64,000 bases of DNA from Algicola sagamiensis DSM 14643. GTDB lineage: Bacteria; Pseudomonadota; Gammaproteobacteria; Enterobacterales; Alteromonadaceae. Position 1 is the first letter of the stretch, and each line of letters begins with the position of its first letter. The position numbers and the translations under genes are program-made. This document shows, piece by piece, positions 27,545 through 36,468 of this stretch. The notes beneath the pieces are model-generated. The model searched no databases and was not told the origin of the DNA. It saw only the letters and a program-made list of their open reading frames with translations. The stretch is from NCBI RefSeq assembly GCF_000374485.1, contig NZ_KB894495.1, positions 62,001 to 126,000 of the forward strand, in the 5' to 3' direction.

Positions 27545-28387
27545 GTGAACTCCTCCGAAAATCCAGTCGATAAATTAAAGTGGATCATGGGTCAGTTACG
27601 TGATCCAAAAACCGGATGTCCTTGGGACCTCAAGCAGACTTTTCAAACAGTTGTCCCCTTTACGTTGGAAGAAGCTTATGAAGTCGCAGATGCCATCGAG
27701 CGACATGATATGCAAGATTTAAAAGAAGAGTTAGGTGATCTCCTATTTCAGGTTGTATTTTATAGCCAACTTGCCAAGGAAGAAGGGCACTTTGAATTTG
27801 ATGCAGTCGTTGAAGCAATTTCTGAGAAATTGATCAGGCGACATCCGCATGTATTTTCGTCGGAGAACTTTGAGACAGCAGCTGAGGTGATGGTGAATTG
27901 GGAGCAGGAAAAAGCGAGGGAAAGATCTGCTAAAGCTTCCAATAATATACAGGAGAGTGTTTTAGATAACATTCCACAGGCCCTTCCTTCACTGACTCGG
28001 TCGTATAAATTACAGAAACGGTGTGCACAAGTCGGGTTTGACTGGGAGAAGCCACAGGAAGCACTAGAGAAGGTTAAAGAAGAAATTTTAGAGGTACAGG
28101 AAGAGCTGAACCATTTTGAGGATAAATCAGACGCGACCAGACATCAAAAATTGGAAGAAGAATTAGGCGATCTGTTTTTTGCGTTGGTGAATGTTGCGCG
28201 TAAATTAGAGTTTGACCCTGAAATGACGCTACGAAAAGCGAATCAAAAATTTGAGCGGCGTTTTCGTGGCGTTGAGACAGCACTCTTTACAAAGGGGTCC
28301 TCGCCAGAAAAATCAAGTTTAGTGGAAATGGATCTGTTGTGGGATGAGATAAAGGCACAGGAGAAGTCAGGGAAGAAAAGTCAGTGA
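27545..28387 (+). CDS. mazG: Nucleoside triphosphate pyrophosphohydrolase MazG
   Basis: A 280-residue protein with two MazG modules. The first has DPKTGCPWDLKQTF, EEAYEVADAI and EELGDLLFQVVF; the second has FDWEKPQEALEKVKEEI and EEELGDLFFALVN. The conserved E..E and E..D pairs bind Mg. The family hydrolyses NTPs and dNTPs to NMP and pyrophosphate and in E. coli counters the effects of ppGpp. The start is GTG, with AGGTAG about 10 nt upstream. It is 21 bp after relA, so the two are probably co-transcribed. No mazEF toxin-antitoxin pair lies between them, unlike E. coli. Confidence 0.92.
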   Translation: MNSSENPVDKLKWIMGQLRDPKTGCPWDLKQTFQTVVPFTLEEAYEVADAIERHDMQDLKEELGDLLFQVVFYSQLAKEEGHFEFDAVVEAISEKLIRRHPHVFSSENFETAAEVMVNWEQEKARERSAKASNNIQESVLDNIPQALPSLTRSYKLQKRCAQVGFDWEKPQEALEKVKEEILEVQEELNHFEDKSDATRHQKLEEELGDLFFALVNVARKLEFDPEMTLRKANQKFERRFRGVETALFTKGSSPEKSSLVEMDLLWDEIKAQEKSGKKSQ

Positions 28388-28407
28388 TATAGCTTACTGG
28401 TGAATGC

Positions 28408-28483
28408 TCCCTAAAAGCGCCAGTTTGATGGTTTCAATCTTAGATCGAATCGACGTGTGTTTAGCGTGATGGCGCTTTAGGGA
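28408..28483. repeat. Long-arm inverted repeat between mazG and the cold-shock gene
   Basis: TCCCTAAAAGCGCCA (28408-28422) is matched by TGGCGCTTTAGGGA (28470-28483), complementary except for one bulged base, with a 47-nt loop. It lies between convergent genes. No T-run follows directly, so it may be a 3'-end-stabilising structure or a dispersed repeat rather than a simple terminator. Confidence 0.6.
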
Positions 28484-28520
28484 AAGTTGATGACGAGGTC
28501 GAAACGTCATTCGACTTCAT

Positions 28521-28760
28521 TTACTTGATGAAATGCTCAAACCCGGTTGTGACAGGTAATACATTTTGTGCACGGAGTCCTTTGTGGCTTTCGAGTAAGT
28601 CGAAGTCAACAATCTGTCCTTGATATAGCTTGCGATAACCATCCATTTTAATATCCATTTGATGAACGAAGATATCCTCGTTGCGATCATCCAGCTCAAT
28701 GAAGCCATAGCCTTTGACGGTATCGAAGAATTTGACTTTTCCAGTCATTTTATCAGACAT
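28521..28760 (-). CDS. Cold-shock domain protein
   Basis: 79 residues, essentially a single OB-fold cold-shock domain. GKVKFFDTVKGYGFIE holds the RNP1-type nucleic-acid-binding surface (KGYGFI) and DIFVHQ is RNP2. The later strands are less like CspA (YQGQIVDFDLLESHKGLRAQNV), and a short extension FEHFIK follows. Members bind single-stranded RNA/DNA and act as RNA chaperones. TAGGAG precedes the ATG at good spacing. Monocistronic, convergent with mazG; whether it is cold-induced cannot be seen. Confidence 0.9.
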   Translation of the reverse strand: MSDKMTGKVKFFDTVKGYGFIELDDRNEDIFVHQMDIKMDGYRKLYQGQIVDFDLLESHKGLRAQNVLPVTTGFEHFIK

Positions 28761-28973
28761 GAAATCTCCTACGGTTACTAATGTCGTTCGTGGATAATGA
28801 TGTGTTGCATGAACAAAGCAATTAGAGGATCCGTGATCATTACAACGTTACTGTTTTGTACGCCGTATTAGATAAAATGTTGAAAACTATAGCAATAAGG
28901 AAAATGCCTTAGTTTCAAATTCTCTTTGTAATAAATTGGTTTAATTTGCCATGAAAATAAGCAGTTTGATTAA

Positions 28974-29744
28974 TCATTCGCCTTTGGTGTGAGCTTTGGC
29001 TTGATCGCGTTGTTTTTGTGCATGCTGAGCAGCGCTGACAATATTCGCAAGTTCTTTTGCTGCATCGGATTGGGAAAGTGAATTGTCTCTTTTCATGACA
29101 GACATCATCGCAAACGTTGTCTGGTTATTTTGGCTATCTTGGATCCCTTTTTCCACAACAACAAGTTCTGGGTATATTTTTGCAAGCAAGCAAGAACCAA
29201 TTGCTGCTGAATGTAGTGGGAGTTCTTGATTCGCAACTTGCCTGGCAGCTTCCGCAGTCCCTTTTGGAACAGAGATTTCATTGACTTGGTTTGCTGTTTT
29301 CCATTGTGTGATTTGCTTCAGAGCTGCAGGGTGAGATGCGATTTTTTCTAATGGTACTTTTGTTGAAATTGCCTGATGATGGCGAAGGACACACATCTGA
29401 ATCGGTAAAATTACACCTGCATGCACTTTTGTAACCCGATAAGATTGAAGGGCTTTGATTGATGCTTGCACAAGGTGTCCAGGGATCAGCGTATTGTGTA
29501 TAGCGACAAACGCAGGTAGGTCTGATTCTGCTGCTGCTTCAAATGTCCTTAACGGTGTGCCGCTAAATTGTAGTTTCGGTAAAGTCGCTTGCTTTTCACG
29601 ATAGAGTTTTTGGATAGCCTGATGATTAAAGCTGCCTTCAGAAGCTTGAATAAAGACGGATGAACGTTCAGATGTGTTTGCGAGTGTATTTAGACTGAAC
29701 AAGGCAAGGAATAAAGTACCAACTCTCACCGTGAAATTTAACAT
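28974..29744 (-). CDS. Exported prephenate-dehydratase-like protein
   Basis: 256 residues. The N-terminus MLNFTVRVGTLFLALFSLNT ending LA-NTS is a signal peptide. The body matches the prephenate dehydratase fold: FIQASEGSFNHQAIQ (family G.EGTF...A), FVAIHNTLIPGH (family P.ENT..G), VPKGTAEAARQVA, AAIGSCLLAKIY and KGIQDSQNNQTTFAMM. The catalytic Thr-Arg-Phe is here Thr-Thr-Phe (209-211), so the key arginine is missing. No ACT domain follows; the tail is Lys/Gln-rich. It is probably periplasmic and may bind rather than dehydrate its ligand. I prefer the ATG at 29744 to one 12 codons upstream because it gives a clean signal peptide. It is divergent from a GntR-type regulator. Confidence 0.72.
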   Translation of the reverse strand: MLNFTVRVGTLFLALFSLNTLANTSERSSVFIQASEGSFNHQAIQKLYREKQATLPKLQFSGTPLRTFEAAAESDLPAFVAIHNTLIPGHLVQASIKALQSYRVTKVHAGVILPIQMCVLRHHQAISTKVPLEKIASHPAALKQITQWKTANQVNEISVPKGTAEAARQVANQELPLHSAAIGSCLLAKIYPELVVVEKGIQDSQNNQTTFAMMSVMKRDNSLSQSDAAKELANIVSAAQHAQKQRDQAKAHTKGE

Positions 29745-29895
29745 TTTGATAACTCTGTGTTTGTTATGATAAGGTGACAAAGCGTCTCATAAAAATCAGA
29801 ATAAAGATAGATACATTCAAAACAAAATACTGGTTTGATTCCTGATTATCAGCAAAATAGATGGTATGGGCTTTTAAAACCATGATGGGGAAATA

Positions 29896-30546
29896 ATGCC
29901 GGAAAAAAAAGCTGCGACAAGAACCCAATTTGCCCTTGAGAAAATCAGGGAAATGATACTTACAGGTGAGGTGGATGCGGGTGAGCCGCTTCGGCAAGCG
30001 ACGCTCGCTGAGCAACTTCAAGTTAGTAGAATCCCTATTCGGGAGGCACTGTTACAGCTTGAAACAGAAGGTCTGGTTAAGTTCGAACCCCATAAAGGGG
30101 CGGTGGCAACCCCATTATCCATTGATACGATAACTGAACTATTTGATTTAAGAGCAATTCTAGAGCCTGAGTTATTTGCTCGTTCTATTCCACATTTAAC
30201 AGATGACGACCTGCGACGTGCTTCTTCTATCCTACAAGAGCTGGATAGTGCGATTGCATTAAAGAAAGAGATCACTCAAATCAGTGACCTGAATCGAGAG
30301 TTTCATATGAGCTTGTATCAAGCTGCAAATTGGTCACACACTTTCGAAATTGTTCATTCACTCAACCTGCATTGTGACCGATATGTACGAATGCATTTGG
30401 TATTGGCGGGCGGTATTGAAAAATCAGGGCCTGAGCATGCAATGCTGATCCATTATACCGCGAAGCATCAGGTTGATCTTGCTGTGCTCTTGCTGAAACA
30501 ACATATTTTAAAGGCAAAAAGTGAAGTCATAGCTTTATTAGCTTAG
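29896..30546 (+). CDS. GntR-family regulator (FadR/FCD subfamily)
   Basis: 216 residues. The N-terminal winged helix (about 10-75) contains LREAT-type features: GEPLRQATLAEQLQVSRIP, IREALLQLETEGLV and GAVATPLS. A helical FCD effector domain follows (about 80-210), with metal/ligand-site residues in DLNREFHMSLYQAA and the His in IHYTAKHQ. Such proteins repress catabolic operons in response to carboxylate ligands. GGGGAAAT precedes the ATG. It is divergent from the exported prephenate-dehydratase-like gene across about 150 bp; control of that neighbour is possible but unproven. Confidence 0.88.
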   Translation: MPEKKAATRTQFALEKIREMILTGEVDAGEPLRQATLAEQLQVSRIPIREALLQLETEGLVKFEPHKGAVATPLSIDTITELFDLRAILEPELFARSIPHLTDDDLRRASSILQELDSAIALKKEITQISDLNREFHMSLYQAANWSHTFEIVHSLNLHCDRYVRMHLVLAGGIEKSGPEHAMLIHYTAKHQVDLAVLLLKQHILKAKSEVIALLA

Positions 30547-30548
30547 CG

Positions 30549-30704
30549 ATGCATTATTCACATCCGAGATATCAAGAATACCCAAAGAGTGAGTATGAGA
30601 GATCTGTTGATATTTCATCGGTAACCACATTGATTTATAAAAACCTAGTTTTTTGGTCTTTCCATCATTCAATACAACGTCTGCGACAAAAAAAACGAGC
30701 GTGA
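30549..30704 (+). CDS. Possible small basic protein downstream of the GntR-type regulator
   Basis: An ATG 3 bp after the regulator's stop opens a 51-codon frame ending RLRQKKRA. It is rich in Tyr, Ser and basic residues. Position suggests translational coupling, but no independent ribosome site is obvious and I recognise no family. It may be a chance frame. Confidence 0.3.
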   Translation: MHYSHPRYQEYPKSEYERSVDISSVTTLIYKNLVFWSFHHSIQRLRQKKRA

Positions 30705-31255
30705 ATTTTTAGTCATTATTTTTGTCTGTTTATTCTCACGTTGGTTCGTTTATCGCTTATCTAATCCTTTATCAGCCTTATTTGTGACTCTTGCTCCTCA
30801 AGAGAATCAATCACTCTTTAATACTCAACTGTGTCACCTGATATTAAAAAAGTAAATTGATAACAGCTTGATCTGAAATGAAGATTTTCAGTCTGTGTAT
30901 TTGCAAACTAACCCTATTGACATATGTACCTATTTAATTACTGAAATAGTATTAATAAATGAAAGAATATAGTTTTCTTTTTCTAATCTAGGTACGACCT
31001 TAATTGCATGCAATGTTTCTGTCTTGTTAACGGGGTGAATTTTTCAAAATTTAACTTACCTGCATTTACACACTTTTACATTGTTGAAATATAAGTGTTT
31101 ATGAAAATTATAGAGCAAATATGTTAATTTTTTAACAGGTAATTGTTTATATTGTTTTCATTAAATGTATACAATTTTGTTGTCATTGATCAAAAATAGT
31201 GCTAAAAAATAATGGTACTTAGGTAGTAGGTAAATTTGAACATGGGAGCTACTCA
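30705..31255. promoter_or_regulatory. AT-rich leader and promoter region of the collagenase gene
   Basis: No gene is seen in 551 bp. It is strongly AT-rich. TTGACA at 30917-30922 is a possible -35, but no good -10 lies at the usual distance. A short hairpin (CTCTTG...CAAGAG) is near 30788-30804. The long leader would suit complex regulation of an exoenzyme; no specific operator is recognised. Confidence 0.35.
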
Positions 31256-33517
31256 ATGAGAACGTTAAAATTAAGTGTGTTAACAATCACACTTCTCTCC
31301 GCTAATGCTTATGCAGAAATCGGAAAGGCAAAGCATGATCATGCGCCTGTCAAACCGATGGAAAAAACTATGGCGCATGCACTTGAAAAACACAGTACTA
31401 TGCAGCTGAATCGTGCAAGTCGTGGTACACCAAAACTTGCTGAATGCTCAGTCAATGACTTCTTGAACAAATCTGGTCGCCAGCTTGTTTCATTACTTAA
31501 GTCTGTTGAACCAACGTGTACATATGATTTATTTGGTTTAGATGCGACCCAAGGTCGTCAGATGTTTACTGAAGCAAATATGAAAGTGGTTGCTGACGAA
31601 GTCGCAGCTCTTGCAAGCCGTTATTCAGATAGAGATACGCAAGGAATGGAGCAATTGGTTCTATTCTTAAGAGCGGGTTATTATACTCAATATTCATATC
31701 CAGATGCGATTGGTGATTATTCTAGTGCCCTTGAGCAATCTGTTCGTACAGGTCTAAATCGTTTTTTCCAAAATGGCAATGCCTACACGGTGAGCGATGA
31801 GAACGGTAAAGTCCTCCGTGAAATCGTGACTTTGATTGATAGCTCTGAGTTGAATGCTGAGTTTATTTGGGTCGTGAAGCGCCTTCTTTCTGGCTACGAT
31901 AGAACATACAAAGATTCATATTATATGAATGTTGCGGTAAATAACGGTTTTACCGTTTTATTCCGTGGTCATAACAACCCTGACTTTGTACAGCGTGTCA
32001 AAAACGACAAAACGATTTTGGGTGAACTTTTTAGTTTCTACCAAAACCATCAGAATTTGCTTGGTACGGACAATCAGTATGTTTTAGAAAACAGTGTCCG
32101 TGAGCTTGGCCGTTTCCTGCAACATAGCTCATTGAAAGAAGGTGTTGGTAAATCTTTAAAAGAAATCCTTCGTGAGACTTCTTTAGAAGGTGATAACGCT
32201 GCATTATGGTTGATCGCAGGAAGCATGGTTGATGAGTATGACCAAGCAAACTGTAAAGAATACGGTGTGTGTAACTTTACCAAAACGGTAGAACAAAAAG
32301 CACTTCCACAGAAGCATACTTGTTCTCCGACATTAAAAATGCGCTCACAACACCTTTTCTCAGATCAAAACGATTGGGCATGTGAACAGCTTGCAGATCA
32401 AGAAGCATACTTTCACCAAGTGCTTGGCACTGGGAAGCAACCTGTTGCAAATGATGAGAACAAAGATCTAGAGCTTGTAATCTTCGATAGTAGCAAAGAC
32501 TACCAAACTTTCTCGGGTATGTTGTTTGGTAACGATACAAACAACGGTGGTATGTACTTAGAAGGCAATCCAGCAGATCCAAATAATCAAGCTCGTTTTA
32601 TTGCTTATGAAGCGGATTGGATGCGTCCTGATTTCGCAATTTGGAACTTACGCCATGAGTATGTTCACTACTTAGATGGCCGTTTCAATATGGCGGGTGA
32701 CTTTGGTCGTGCCATGACTCAAAAAACAGTGTGGTGGACAGAAGGTCTTGCTGAATACATCGCAAATCGTGATGACAATGAAGACGCGGTTGCACTTGCG
32801 AAAGTGAAGAAAATACCGCTCAGCACAATTTTCAACAATGACTACAACAGTGGTACTGAACGTATTTATCGCTGGGGTTACCTTGCTGTGCGATTCATGT
32901 TTGAGCGTCACCGTAATGACATCAATCAAATTGTAACGATGTTCCGTCAGGACAAGTACGAAGAGTATGCAGATTACATGCGTTCAATTGGTACACGATA
33001 TGACGTCGAGTGGTCAGCGTGGTTGGAGAGTGTCCAGAGCATTGATAACGGTTTGGATGAGCACGGTCCACAGGATGGTACTGGTAATCCGTCTGAGCCA
33101 ACAGACCCGACGGATCCAACTGACCCAACAGATCCAACAGATCCAACAGATCCGACTGACCCGACAGATCCAACTGAACCAGGTCCGACAGATCCAACAA
33201 CACCAATGGATCCAGTGTTGGTTAATGACCAATGGCGTAGCGGTTTAACCAGTGATGGTAAAATGTACTTTTACATCTTTGTCCCGCAAGGTAGCAGTGC
33301 TGTGTACTTTGACCTTTGGGGTGGAGAAGGAGATGCGGATATCTATGTAAGTCCAGATAACTGGCCATCAGAGCACAGCTATGAGAAGTCATCGACTTAC
33401 TATGGTAACTCAGATTCTATTCAAATCTATGGTGATGTAGGGAATCGCTATTATCATGTGATGATCAAAGCAAAAGAAGCATTCAAGGATGTTTCGATTC
33501 GAGCATCATTCAGATAA
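31256..33517 (+). CDS. Secreted microbial collagenase (peptidase M9A, vibrio type)
   Basis: 753 residues. The signal peptide is MRTLKLSVLTITLLSANAYA. An M9 N-terminal activator region (about 60-360; CSVNDFLNKSGRQLV, DRDTQGMEQLVLFLRAGYY) precedes the catalytic part, with HEYVH (His467, Glu468, His471) and the third zinc ligand in WTEGLAEYIANR. A Thr-Asp-Pro repeat linker (about 616-645) leads to a C-terminal PPC domain (VYFDLWGGEGDADIYVS). It degrades extracellular collagen or gelatin and is exported by Sec and probably type II secretion. GGGAG (31244-31248) precedes the ATG, and a strong terminator follows the stop. Confidence 0.94.
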   Translation: MRTLKLSVLTITLLSANAYAEIGKAKHDHAPVKPMEKTMAHALEKHSTMQLNRASRGTPKLAECSVNDFLNKSGRQLVSLLKSVEPTCTYDLFGLDATQGRQMFTEANMKVVADEVAALASRYSDRDTQGMEQLVLFLRAGYYTQYSYPDAIGDYSSALEQSVRTGLNRFFQNGNAYTVSDENGKVLREIVTLIDSSELNAEFIWVVKRLLSGYDRTYKDSYYMNVAVNNGFTVLFRGHNNPDFVQRVKNDKTILGELFSFYQNHQNLLGTDNQYVLENSVRELGRFLQHSSLKEGVGKSLKEILRETSLEGDNAALWLIAGSMVDEYDQANCKEYGVCNFTKTVEQKALPQKHTCSPTLKMRSQHLFSDQNDWACEQLADQEAYFHQVLGTGKQPVANDENKDLELVIFDSSKDYQTFSGMLFGNDTNNGGMYLEGNPADPNNQARFIAYEADWMRPDFAIWNLRHEYVHYLDGRFNMAGDFGRAMTQKTVWWTEGLAEYIANRDDNEDAVALAKVKKIPLSTIFNNDYNSGTERIYRWGYLAVRFMFERHRNDINQIVTMFRQDKYEEYADYMRSIGTRYDVEWSAWLESVQSIDNGLDEHGPQDGTGNPSEPTDPTDPTDPTDPTDPTDPTDPTDPTEPGPTDPTTPMDPVLVNDQWRSGLTSDGKMYFYIFVPQGSSAVYFDLWGGEGDADIYVSPDNWPSEHSYEKSSTYYGNSDSIQIYGDVGNRYYHVMIKAKEAFKDVSIRASFR
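33101..33190 (+). repeat. Imperfect 9-bp tandem repeat coding Thr-Asp-Pro
   Basis: About nine 9-bp units of the form ACAGATCCA, varying at third codon positions, encode a (Thr-Asp-Pro)n linker between catalytic and PPC domains of the collagenase. Copy number could vary by slippage without a frameshift. Confidence 0.85.
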
Positions 33518-33536
33518 TTGTGAAACCAATTGTACT

Positions 33537-33561
33537 AAAGGCTCCTTTCGGAGCCTTTTTT
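33537..33561 (+). terminator. Rho-independent terminator of the collagenase gene
   Basis: AAAGGCTCC and GGAGCCTTT pair around TTTC, followed by a T-run. It begins about 20 bp past the collagenase stop and precedes the convergent receptor gene. Confidence 0.92.
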
Positions 33562-33594
33562 ATGATGTTGTCATGCGTAGTGTGAACCACTGGC

Positions 33595-35148
33595 CTATTC
33601 TCTTAGGGCAAACGTTTGGCTGAGTGAAGAAATCTTTGTCGATTGTTCTTTGAGAGCATTTGCTCGCTCTGCAACAGAATTGGCCTGCTCTAGATTTCCC
33701 TCAGCAATTTCTTTGATTTGCATGATGTTGTTACTAATTTCATTCGTTGCATAACCTTGTTCTTCCGCAGAGGATGAAATCATTAAAGAGAGATTGGAAA
33801 TCTCGTTAACCATTTGGACCAACTCTTCAATTTGAGAACGGCTATATTCTGCTTCCTCTGCACAGGATTCGGTCTGAGTTTTGTTATTTTGCATCAGCTC
33901 TGACCAAGAAAGCAGTGTACTTTGGATATCCTGAATGGATGCTTGTATTTGTTCGGTGGCTTTATGTGTTCTTGAGGATAATGCGCGGACTTCATCAGCG
34001 ACAACAGCAAACCCACGACCATGCTCACCCGCTCGAGCAGCTTCTATCGCAGCATTCAGTGCTAATAGGTTCGTTTGATCGGCGATACCTTGGATCTCCG
34101 TCATAATGTCACCGATTTTTTCTGCTTCCTCAGCAAGTTTATCCGCAGAAGCGGCAGCCCGCTCCACTTCTTCAGTGAGAGACATCACCGTGGTTGTCGT
34201 TGTTTCCATTGCTGACATTGCCTGTTGACATTTATTACTTGCATCTGCAACTTTTTCATTGGTTGAAATACTACTATGGGCAATATTGGAAACTGCATGG
34301 CTCATCTGTTCAATGGACGATGAAATCTGGATCAATTCATGATGTTCTTGTTCAACGCCAGTTTGTGTTTGAATTGCAGAAGATTCTAGAGCATCTGAGA
34401 TACTTGATAGTTGCGCTGTTGAATCTTTTGTTCGCCCAAGCACAGTATTAAGCCTTGCTTGTAATAACCCTTGATGAAAGTCGATAAAGCTTGTTGCGGG
34501 TGTATTCGTATAAATATGCCGAGAAACACTATCATATCTCGCTGCCATGCGCTGAATTTTGAACGGAAGGATGAATAACTCTTGGGAAAATAGAGCAACC
34601 AACGCTGCAATAGCGATCAATGACAATACACCTGCATTCCATCCGGGAAAAAATACAGGGCTTAAAAAAAGTAACAATAAAGGAAGAAGGCTAAGGCTAT
34701 ATTTAGCCTTTAGAGACAGTGCGAAACGGTCAATTTTCTTTCCCTGATTTAATTGTGCATACAGTTTTTTTGCGCGTTCTAAATGTTCGGGCTGAGGTCT
34801 GATGCGAACAGATTGATAACCAGTCACGGTGTTTCCTTGGTAGAGTGGTGTGACATATGCATCAACCCAATAAAATCTTCCGTCTTTACATCGATTCTTC
34901 ACAATACCACGCCAAGACTGCTTTAACTTGAGTTTGTCCCAAAGTTCTTGAAATGCAGCTCTCGGCATATCTGGATGACGAACAATATTATGATTCTTAC
35001 CGACAAGTTCTTCTTCGGTAAAGCCGGCAACTTCACAAAAGCTTTCATTTGCATAGGTGATGACGCCACGTAAGTCTGTCGTTGAAACAAGCTGAATTTC
35101 TGCTGGGAAGCGGACTTCTTCGTCAATGACGTGTTGATTTCTGCGCAT
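33595..35148 (-). CDS. Aer-like PAS-containing methyl-accepting chemotaxis protein
   Basis: 517 residues. An N-terminal PAS domain (about 10-120) has [33 protein letters not shown] and [20 protein letters not shown], which is the aerotaxis-receptor Aer pattern that binds FAD. A hydrophobic hairpin (about 148-190) anchors it in the inner membrane without a large periplasmic domain. The signalling domain has the tip [20 protein letters not shown] followed by [14 protein letters not shown]. It should sense redox or energy state rather than an external ligand. It is convergent with collagenase. Confidence 0.92.
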   Translation of the reverse strand: MRRNQHVIDEEVRFPAEIQLVSTTDLRGVITYANESFCEVAGFTEEELVGKNHNIVRHPDMPRAAFQELWDKLKLKQSWRGIVKNRCKDGRFYWVDAYVTPLYQGNTVTGYQSVRIRPQPEHLERAKKLYAQLNQGKKIDRFALSLKAKYSLSLLPLLLLFLSPVFFPGWNAGVLSLIAIAALVALFSQELFILPFKIQRMAARYDSVSRHIYTNTPATSFIDFHQGLLQARLNTVLGRTKDSTAQLSSISDALESSAIQTQTGVEQEHHELIQISSSIEQMSHAVSNIAHSSISTNEKVADASNKCQQAMSAMETTTTTVMSLTEEVERAAASADKLAEEAEKIGDIMTEIQGIADQTNLLALNAAIEAARAGEHGRGFAVVADEVRALSSRTHKATEQIQASIQDIQSTLLSWSELMQNNKTQTESCAEEAEYSRSQIEELVQMVNEISNLSLMISSSAEEQGYATNEISNNIMQIKEIAEGNLEQANSVAERANALKEQSTKISSLSQTFALRE

Positions 35149-35563
35149 CAGTTGGGAGTCCCTGAATAAAAAATAGAATCAAAGAGTTAATTATATCACT
35201 ATCAAGTCCCTTAATAGGAAATTCATCTCAATTTCATTGATCTACCTTAGAGGTGACCAAAAAAATCCTGAACATTATTTTGAATATAATATAGGAACTC
35301 TTTTTTTGATTCCTTTTTCATCAGTGCCATACTTTGTAAAGGAAAAATTTCATTCAATGTATTGAATTGTTGAATTGACACGATTATGGTCATTGTGAGA
35401 GACATACAGAAAGTGTGCTTGATTGAGAATCACGCAAGCTTTTTATTCTCTGTTGGAATAAATATAGAATAAATATCTATGTTAATTATTTTTGCAAATG
35501 ATGAAACCTTTTTGCAACATCGGTATAATGCCCGGTGGAGCCGTAAGTATATGGGGTATTGAA
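35149..35563. promoter_or_regulatory. AT-rich intergenic region with a candidate promoter
   Basis: No gene is seen. TATAAT at 35524-35529 is a good -10 for the downstream exported protein and places transcription start near 35536, which argues that translation begins at the GTG at 35564. The -35 is poor. The receptor gene's promoter should also lie here. Confidence 0.4.
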
Positions 35564-36424
35564 GTGCGACTAATTTCATTGGCAACATTGTTTGTAACAA
35601 GTTTATCATTCCATGCTGCTGCAGATTCACAGTTTTTCTTTTCCAGTGAGTATGGAGATCAGATTGGTGCTGGTCGAACGGTAGAGTATGAAAAAAACTC
35701 GATGTCGATCACGATCAAAAGAAAACACCATAACAGTATTGAAATCACAATCTCAGGGACGCAAGATGCGACTTCCAGGCCAGATTACTGGACGTTAAAT
35801 GTTGCGCCGCCCAAAGGTGAGCAATTATCAGAGGGAGAGTTTCAAGGCGCTGAACGTTTTCCTTTTCATCATGCTGGGAAACCAGGTTTGCACTTTTCTG
35901 GGAATGGGCAAACCTGTAAGCGAATTGATGGCGCTTATAAAATCCTTCAGTTGAAGTATGATGGTTCAAATAAAGTGTCTAGCTTGGCGATTAATTTTGA
36001 ACAGTATTGTGAGCGTGCAAAGCCAAAACTCATTGGATACCTTCGCTTTAATTCCGAAGTGCCGCTATTAGCAACTCAGTGGCCACCAAAACCGAAGCCA
36101 AAACCAAAGCCGAAGCCTAAACCACCTGAACCGAAGCCAGAGCCAGTGATTGAGGAAGAGCCTGTAGAGGTTGCTGCTGATTTACCAGCTGATTTACCAG
36201 CTGAGCCGATCCCTGAGCCGAGCTTTGAACAAGAGCCTGAAAAGCCTGCTGAGTTGAAAGTTAAATCGATTTCACCAACGAAAGCATGGTGTATGAACTC
36301 AGATAAAGGTTTAGCAGTGCCATTAAAGCTCCCATTACCAGCAGACTTGGATTGTCAGGGGGCTGGATTGGAAGCATCTCCGGGCGATCAAGTACAAATC
36401 GTGATCCAGGGAACGGTTCAATAA
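35564..36424 (+). CDS. Exported protein with Lys-Pro linker, unknown function
   Basis: 286 residues from a GTG start. The signal peptide (RLISLATLFVTSLSFHAAA) is followed by a beta-rich domain (about 25-170) with a Cys pair (GQTCKRI and EQYCERA). A rigid linker begins KPKPKPKPKPKPPEPKPEP and continues as acidic Pro/Glu/Val sequence including a doubled DLPA. A small C-terminal segment has two Cys (AWCMNS, LDCQGAG). The linker resembles the periplasm-spanning region of TonB-like proteins, but no TonB C-terminal domain is present. I prefer GTG 35564 to upstream in-frame starts because the putative -10 overlaps those and GGGG lies 6 nt upstream. Family not recognised. Confidence 0.65.
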   Translation: MRLISLATLFVTSLSFHAAADSQFFFSSEYGDQIGAGRTVEYEKNSMSITIKRKHHNSIEITISGTQDATSRPDYWTLNVAPPKGEQLSEGEFQGAERFPFHHAGKPGLHFSGNGQTCKRIDGAYKILQLKYDGSNKVSSLAINFEQYCERAKPKLIGYLRFNSEVPLLATQWPPKPKPKPKPKPKPPEPKPEPVIEEEPVEVAADLPADLPAEPIPEPSFEQEPEKPAELKVKSISPTKAWCMNSDKGLAVPLKLPLPADLDCQGAGLEASPGDQVQIVIQGTVQ

Positions 36425-36446
36425 CTGAAACTTCATGAAGCTATTT

Positions 36447-36468
36447 GAAAGCAGCATTCGCTGCTTTC
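36447..36468 (+). terminator. Hairpin downstream of the Lys-Pro linker gene
   Basis: GAAAGCAGC and GCTGCTTTC form a perfect 9-bp stem with ATTC loop, 22 bp after the stop. The T-rich tail is weak, but position and stem favour a terminator. Confidence 0.65.

Noticed and set aside
33101-33190. Short regular repeats considered as a CRISPR array
   Set aside because: The units are contiguous 9-mers in frame with a coding linker; there are no spacers.
33014-33232. Trp/Ile/Cys-rich open frame on the minus strand opposite the collagenase repeat
   Set aside because: It is the antisense shadow of the Thr-Asp-Pro repeat; low complexity and no ribosome site.
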